Shown here: in pieces, positions 57,803 through 64,000 of the stretch
Position numbering within the stretch: the stretch's first letter is position 1
Layout: the number at the start of each line of letters is the position of its first letter
From: Megaleporinus macrocephalus
Taxonomy: Eukaryota > Chordata > Actinopteri > Characiformes > Anostomidae
Direction of reading: 5' to 3'
DNA: 64,000 bases
NCBI GenBank assembly: GCA_021613375.1
Contig: CM038722.1
Location: forward strand, 25,676,941 to 25,740,940
Program-made: the position numbers and the translations under genes
Notes under the pieces: model-generated
The model's input: the letters and a program-made list of their open reading frames with translations, nothing else
Database searches by the model: none
What the model was told of the DNA's origin: nothing

Positions 57803-60800
57803 TTAGTTTAGTGTGGACCTGATTTAGTTTAGTTTAGTGTGAATGTGATTTAGTTTAGTTTAGTGTGGACCTGATTTAGTTTAGTTTAGTGTGAATGTGA
57901 TTTAGTTTAGTTTAGTGTGGACCTGATTTAGTTTAGTTTAGTGTGAATGTGATTTAGTTTAGTTTAGTGTGGAAGTGATTTAGTTATTTTAGTGTGAAAG
58001 TGATTTAGTTTAGTTTAGTGTGGAGGTGATTTAGTTTAGTTTAGTGTGGAAGTGATTTAGTTTAGTTTAGTGTGAATGTGATTTAGTTTAGTTTAGTGTG
58101 GACCTGATTTAGTTTAGTTTAGTGTGAATGTGATTTAGTTTAGTTTAGTGTGGAAGTGATTTAGTTATTTTAGTGTGAAAGTGATTTAGTTTAGTTTAGT
58201 GTGGAGGTGATTTAGTTTAGTTTAGTGTGGAACTGATTTAGTTTAGTTTAGTGTAAAAGTGATTTAGTTTAGTTTAGTGTGGAGGTGATTTAGTTTAGTT
58301 TAGTGTGAATGTGATTTAGTTTAGTTTAGTGTGAAAGTGATTTAGTTTAGTTTAGTGTGGAACTGATTTAGTTTAGTTTAGTGTGGACCTGATTTAGTTT
58401 AGTTTAGTGTGAATGTGATTTAGTTTAGTTTAGTGTGGAAGTGATTTAGTTTAGTTTAGTGTGGACCTGATTTAGTTTAGTTTAGTGTGGACGTGATTTA
58501 GTTTAGTTTAGTGTGGAAGTGATTTAGTTATTTTAGTGTGAAAGTGATTTAGTTTAGTTTAGTGTGGACCTGATTTAGTTTAGTTTAGTGTGGAAGTGAT
58601 TTAGTTTAGTTTTGTGTGGAAGTTATTTAGTTTAGTTTAGTGTGGAAGTGATTTAGTTTAGTTTAGTGTAAAAGTGATTTAGTTTAGTTTAGTGTGGAAG
58701 TTATTTAGTTTAGTTTAGTGTGGAAGTGATTTAGTTTAGTTTAGTGTAAAAGTGATTTAGTTTAGTTTAGTGTGGACCTGATTTAGTTTAGTTTAGTGTG
58801 AACGTGATTTAGTTTAGTTTAGTGTGGACCTGATTTAGTTTAGTTTAGTGTGGAACTGATTTAGTTTAGTTTAGTGTGGACCTGATTTAGTTTAGTTTAG
58901 TGTGGACCTGATTTAGTTTAGTTTAGTGTGAATGTGATTTAGTTTAGTTTAGTGTGGACGTGATTTAGTTTAGTTTAGTGTGGACCTGATTTAGTTTAGT
59001 TTAGTGTGGACCTGATTCAGTTTAGTTTAGTGTGGACGTGATTTAGTTTAGTTTAGTGTGGAAGTGATTTAGTTTAGTTTAGTGTGGAAGTGATTTAGTT
59101 TAGTTTAGTGTGAAAGTGATTTAGTTTAGTTTAGTGTGAAAGTGATTTAGTTTAGTTTAGTGTGGACGTGATTTAGTTTAGTTTAGTGTGGACCTGATTC
59201 AGTTTAGTTTAGTGTGGACGTGATTTAGTTTAGTTTAGTGTGGAAATGATTTAGTTTAGTTTAGTGTGAAAGTGATTTAGTTTAGTTTAGTGTGGACGTG
59301 ATTTAGTTTAGTTTAGTGTGGAAGTGATTTAGTTTAGTTTAGTGTGGAAGTGATTTAGTTTAGTTTAGTGTGGACCTGATTCAGTTTAGTTTAGTGTGGA
59401 CGTGATTTAGTTTAGTTTAGTGTGGAAGTGATTTAGTTTAGTTTAGTGTGGAAGTGATTTAGTTATTTTAGTGTGAAAGTGATTTAGTTTAGTTTAGTGT
59501 GGAAGTGATTTAGTTTAGTTTAGTGTAAAAGTGATTTAGTTTAGTTTAGTGTGGAACTGATTTAGTTTAGTTTAGTGTGGACCTGATTTAGTTTAGTTTA
59601 GTGTGGAAGTGATTTAGTTTAGTTTAGTGTGGACCTGATTTAGTTTAGTTTAGTGTGGAAGTGATTTAGTTTAGTTTAGTGTGGAAGTGATTTAGTTTAG
59701 TTTAGTGTGGACCTGATTTAGTTTAGTTTAGTGTGGACGTGATTTAGTTTAGTTTAGTGAGGAAGTGATTTAGTTTGGTTTAGTGTGGAAGTGATTTAGT
59801 TTAGTTTAGTGTGGAAGTGATTTAGTTTAGTTTAGTGTGGACCTGATTCAGTTTAGTTTAGTGTGGACGTGATTTAGTTTAGTTTAGTGTGGAAGTGATT
59901 TAGTTTAGTTTAGTGTGGACCTGATTTAGTTTAGTTTAGTGTGGACGTGATTTAGTTTAGTTTAGTGTGGAAGTGATTTAGTTTAGTTTAGTGTGGAAGT
60001 GATTTAGTTTAGTTTAGTGTGGACGTGATTTAGTTTAGTTTAGTGTGGACCTGATTTAGTTTAGTTTAGTGTGGAGGTGATTTAGTTTAGTTTAGTGTGG
60101 ACGTGATTTAGTTTAGTTTAGTGTGGACATGATTTAGTTTAGTTTAGTGTGGACCTGATTTAGTTTAGTTTAGTGTGGAGGTGATTTAGTTTAGTTTAGT
60201 GTGGACATGATTTAGTTTAGTTTAGTGTGGAGGTGATTTAGTTTAGTTTAGTGTGGAGGTGATTTAGTTTAGTTTAGTGTGGAAGTGATTTAGTTTAGTT
60301 TAGTGTGGAGGTGATTTAGTTTAGTTTAGTGTGGAGGTGATTTAGTTTAGTTTAGTGTGGAAGTGATTTAGTTTAGTTTAGTGTGGACGTGATTTAGTTT
60401 AGTTTAGTGTGGAGGTGATTTAGTTTAGTTTAGTGTGGACGTGATTTAGTTTAGTTTAGTGTGGAGGTGATTTAGTTTAGTTTAGTGTGGAACTGATTTA
60501 GTTTAGTTTAGTGTGGAAGTGATTTAGTTTAGTTTAGTGTGAAAGTGATTTAGTTTAGTTTAGTGTGGAGCTGATTTAGTTTAGTTTAGTGTGGAAGTGA
60601 TTTAGTTTAGTTTAGTGTGGAACTGATTTAGTTTAGTTTAGTGTGGAGATGATTTAGTTTAGTTTAGTGTGGAACTGATTTAGTTTAGTTTAGTGTGGAA
60701 CTGATTTAGTTTAGTTTAGTGTGGAAGTGGTATAGTTTAGTTTAGTGTGGAACTGATTTAGTTTAGTGTGAAGGTGATTTAGTTTAGTTTAGTGTGGACC

Positions 60801-62240
60801 TGATTTAGTTTAGTTTAGTGTGGTAGTTTAGTTTAGTGTGGAGGTGATTTAGTTTAGTTTAGTGTGGACGTGATTTAGTTTAGTTTAGTGTGGACCTGAT
60901 TTAGTTTAGTTTAGTGTGGAGGTGATTTAGTTTAGTTTATTGTGGATGTGATTTAGTTTAGTTTAGTGTGGAAGTGATTTAGTTTAGTTTAGTGTGGAAG
61001 TGATTTAGTTTAGTTTAGTGTGGACCTGATTTTGTTTGGTTTTGTGTGGAAGTGATTTAGTTTAGTTTAGTGTGGACGTGATTTAGTTTAGTTTAGTGTT
61101 GACCTGATTTTGTTTGGTTTTGTGTGGAAGTGATTTAGTTTAGTTTAGTGTGAAAGTGATTTTTTTTGGTTTAGTGTGAAAGTGATTTAGTTTAGTTTAG
61201 TGTGAAAGTGATTTAGTTTGGTTTAGTGTGAAAGTGATTTAGTTTAGTTTAGTGTGAAAGTGATTTAGTTTGGTTTAGTGTGGACCTGATTTAGTTTAGT
61301 TTAGTGTGAAAGTTTAGTTTAGTGTGAACGTGATTTAGTTTAGTTTAGTGTGAACGTGATTTAGTTTAGTTTAGTGTGGACCTGATTTAGTTTAGTTTAG
61401 TGTGGACGTGATTTAGTTTAGTTTAGTGTGAACGTGATTTAGTTTAGTTTAGTGTGGAACTGATTTAGTTTAGTTTAGTGTGGACGTGATTTAGTTTAGT
61501 TTAGTGTGGACGTGATTTAGTTTAGTTTAGTGTGGAGGTGATTTAGTTTAGTTTAGTGTGGACGTGATTTAGTTTAGTTTAGTGTGGAAGTTATTTAGTT
61601 TAGTTTAGTGTGGACCTGATTTAGTTTAGTTTAGTGTGGAGGTGATTTAGTTTAGTTTAGTGTGGACGTGATTTAGTTTAGTTTAGTGTGGACCTGATTT
61701 AGTTTAGTTTAGTGTGGAGGTGATTTAGTTTAGTTTTGTGTGGAAGTGATTTAGTTTAGTTTAGTGTGGACCTGATTTAGTTTAGTTTAGTGTGGAGGTG
61801 ATTTAGTTTAGTTTAGTGTGGACGTGATTTAGTTTAGTTTAGTGTGGACCTGATTTTGTTTGGTTTTGTGTGGAAGTGATTTAGTTTAGTTTAGTGTGAA
61901 AGTGATTTTTTTTGGTTTAGTGTGAAAGTGATTTAGTTTAGTTTAGTGTGAAAGTGATTTTTTTTGGTTTAGTGTGAAATTGATTTAGTTTAGTTTAGTG
62001 TGAAAGTGATTTAGTTTGGTTTAGTGTGGACCTGATTTAGTTTAGTTTAGTATGGACCTGATTTTGTTTGGTTTTTTGTGGAAGTGATTTAGTTTAGTTT
62101 AGTGTGAAAGTGTTTTTTTTTTGGTTTAGTCTGAAAGTGATTTAGTTTAGTTTAGTTTGAAAGTGATTTAGTTTGGTTTAGTGTGGACGTGATTTAGTTT
62201 GGTTTAGTGTGGACGTGATTTAGTTTGGTTTGGTGTGGAC
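57803..62240. repeat. 4.4-kb minisatellite, 26-bp unit with (TTTAG)3 core
   Basis: About 170 units of a GA(TTTAG)3 core followed by TGTGGAnnT, where nn is CC, AG, GG, CG, AC or AT, or TGTGAAnGT. A shortened 22-bp variant (TAGTTATTTTAG) occurs at 57981, 58162, 58525 and 59460. At the left edge the CC and TGAATG types alternate as a 52-bp dimer. At the right edge (after about 61020) units decay to GATTTTGTTTGG and TTTTTTTTGG forms. The plus strand is G/T-rich and nearly devoid of C apart from the variable site. Confidence 0.98.
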
Positions 62241-63340
62241 CTGATTCTTTAGCATGTAAAAGAAAGCTTTGTGAGAAGTGTTTGCTTGTGAACATATAAA
62301 TAAACAGGTATTTATATATGAAAAACAAATTACACCTGGTCAAGTGAAATTATCTACAATGTATTTTGCTTTATTTTAAGAAATAATGAAACAAGCTAAA
62401 CTCTGTATGAATGGAATGCGATCATTACACTGGCTAAAATCATTAAAACAGGTACGTGTCTAATAGAATTCATAGAAGGTAATAAACTGATTATTGATGT
62501 GTTGTGCACAAGCACAAGCACTGGCGCACGCGCACACATAAATCTGACATGTATTCATTCTGCACAGGAACATGGTTATTGATTGGGTGATATGGAGAGA
62601 TGCTTTCAGCTGAATGTACTGTATCCTTCAACAGTAATTCATTTAAGGTTTTCTTCACAACCTGTATTACACGTCGGAGAGCCTGAAATCTGTATTTATT
62701 GGTGAAATTTCACAATTGTGTTGATACAGTATCAAAGTAAAGACTTTTTTAGGGCTTCAAGGCATTTCAAACTGTCCAATCTTAGGGATACAGAATAATA
62801 TCGGAAGGAATCATGTCAGTATTGGCAGATAACCACTCTGTGATAATATAGTTCTTTTTAAATAAACTGAACTCAGCTCTGTTAAAGGGAACCTTGGCTA
62901 GAAACAGACCTCAGTCCTTTCACAATGTAAGCTAATTTTAAGAGGATTCTTGTTCTGGCTCTTTTTTAGGATTGAGGAGATCTTAGGCCACAGACTGTTC
63001 ACATCACAACTCCTTTAGAACTCGGACCCCATTCGTCCTACTCACAGCTTGCCCAGCGCTTGCCAGTTGAGCAGGAGGTGTCAATGCTCTTTGGTAAAGT
63101 GAACCTTCTGGGTAGCGAGGGGAACCACCAGACAGGCCTACTGCTCTCCTACTGCAGAATTTGCCCATTTACATGCACCTGCGTATCTACCACGTTGGAC
63201 TCCTGCATCTGCTCAATGCAACCCATTGAACATAATAGGTTTGAAGGCACAGCGGTGAATTTTCAGCATTCTGTGTGTGCGTTCCTAGCGTCAACCTTTA
63301 ACAGAGTAACATCACGAGGGCTCTTGCATCTCATTGCATT
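62241..63340. other. Unique non-coding sequence
   Basis: AT-rich at first, then balanced from about 63000. A 100-codon frame at 63060-63362 is Cys-rich but lacks a recognisable domain and runs into transposon-like sequence; I do not support it as a gene. Confidence 0.4.
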
Positions 63341-63343
63341 CAT

Positions 63344-63769
63344 GGCTGTGTCTGAAACGTAATAAATGCTGCCTACTTATACAGTATTTCTGAGGCAGCA
63401 AGGCTCCCAGTCATGTCCGAATCTTCACGTCTGCATGCAAGCCGGCTGCTGAGATTCCTCCGTTTGGCCCTTTTATGAAGGCAGTGTGGACGTTTCCTGC
63501 GCTGTCTTGTACTGTCTTACACATCCCATAATATTCTGGGTTAGCGCGCGATGCGGTTAGGAACAAAACAGCAGAAAACATGAGCGCTGACACCGAGGAC
63601 AACGCTGCCTTGTGAGGTACCGGCTTCTGGGACAGCGCAGGCAAGCGCGGCACCGAGACAGCTGCCTTCAGGTTTGGACTGAGCCAATATGTTAGTGCGG
63701 CTGTCTCGTCACGAGATCATAGACGGGCTTTATACCGCAGTAGCTTATATATCGTCTCTGACCAAAGAC
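63344..63769. mobile_element. Possible DNA-transposon fragment
   Basis: GGCTGTGTCTGAAACG followed by AATGCTGCCTACTTATACAG resembles the end of the 596-bp element family (TGTGTCTCAAAAC plus TGCCTAC words). The rest is CpG-bearing (GTTAGCGCGCGATGCGG) and no second end was found. Confidence 0.3.
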
Positions 63770-63935
63770 AAACAACTGTCTCCAACATGGGACATTTCCA
63801 GGCGAGAGCAAAAGCCTTCTTCACTTTCAATAGAAGATCATTTAAAGAGATTTGGGTCCAAGTGATTTTCGAGCATTTCTATTGGTCCGTTCGCCATGCA
63901 GGTGTAATACAACATAAGAGACAGCAGGTGTGATT
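63770..63935 (+). mobile_element. Dispersed repeat family A, copy 5
   Basis: CTTCTTCACTTTCAATAGAA, TTGGGTCCAAG, GAGCATTTCTATTGGTCCGT and TACAACATAAGAGACAGCAG follow the family order seen at 8255 and 17650-18065. Confidence 0.6.
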
Positions 63936-64000
63936 GGATCACTCTTCAGGTTCCTAGAGTTTTTACTGAACTGGGAAAATCTGCTTTTAGCTGCAGTGCT

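Noticed and set aside
57803..62240. Interstitial telomeric repeat
   Set aside because: Contains TTTAG triplets but no TTAGGG or any GGG run; the unit is a 26-mer.
63060..63362. 100-codon Cys-rich frame as a small secreted protein
   Set aside because: No signal peptide, cysteine spacing not matching any family I know, and the 3' end runs into transposon-like sequence.

Overview
The window looks like nuclear DNA of a ray-finned fish, most likely a teleost and perhaps an otophysan (characin/catfish/knifefish-type). The evidence is vertebrate-style non-coding sequence with long CT, CA and GATA microsatellites, several tRNA-headed SINE copies with GT-rich tails, non-LTR retroposon ends with (GATA)n or (ATCA)n tails, TA-flanked Tc1/mariner-like MITEs, and other dispersed repeats typical of teleosts. 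Species is not resolvable from the sequence alone. I found no protein-coding exon, rRNA or functional tRNA gene that I can support. The long open frames on either strand are by-products of stop-free tandem repeats or CT tracts. The window is best read as a gene desert or a very large intron.

Layout. 0-1.6 kb: compound CT/TATC microsatellite with a visible tandem duplication. 1.6-13.8 kb: mostly unique sequence with dispersed repeats at 5.5, 6.3, 7.7, 8.3, 9.4, 10.9 and 11.2 kb. 13.8-15.3 kb: a minus-strand SINE, then an AT-rich 95-bp tandem repeat. 15.8-16.1 kb: facing (GA)n and (CT)n tracts. 17.6-19.8 kb: two copies of a dispersed repeat, a MITE and a SINE. 20.1-21.2 kb: CpG-rich ~25-bp minisatellite. 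23.5-24.0 kb: second MITE. 25.1-27.4 kb: minisatellite that switches from a 46-bp to a 31-bp unit. 28.3 kb: strong G-quadruplex motif. 29.0-30.2 kb: two arrays of an ~83-bp unit in opposite orientation. 30.5-31.1 and 35.7-36.3 kb: two 596-bp copies of one terminal-inverted-repeat element in opposite orientation. 32.8-33.5 kb: 31-bp minisatellite. 37.9-38.4 kb: intact 508-bp MITE. 38.7-39.3 kb: 17-bp array with higher-order structure. 41.2-42.4 kb: ~150-200-bp composite tandem repeat rich in CCAT. 44.1-45.7 kb: a SINE split by a 1.34-kb insertion that contains a palindrome. 46.9-47.5 kb: minisatellite apparently built from a transposon terminus. 48.8-51.2 kb: 17/18-bp CpG-rich array. 52.3-53.8 kb: LTR-like end and a pyrimidine block. 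53.8-55 kb: GC-balanced unique sequence that looks like candidate conserved non-coding DNA. 55.8-56.3 kb: second 17-bp array. 57.8-62.2 kb: a 4.4-kb 26-bp minisatellite, the largest structure here.

By hand tally about a quarter or more of the window is tandem repeat, in at least ten unrelated families, which is unusually dense. I see no gene system working together. The interest lies in repeat biology: minisatellite birth from transposon ends, exact phase preservation in two independent 17-bp arrays, inverted arrays, nested insertions, and CpG-dense arrays that could behave as artificial CpG islands. Coordinates of diverged repeats are approximate to about 10-20 bases.
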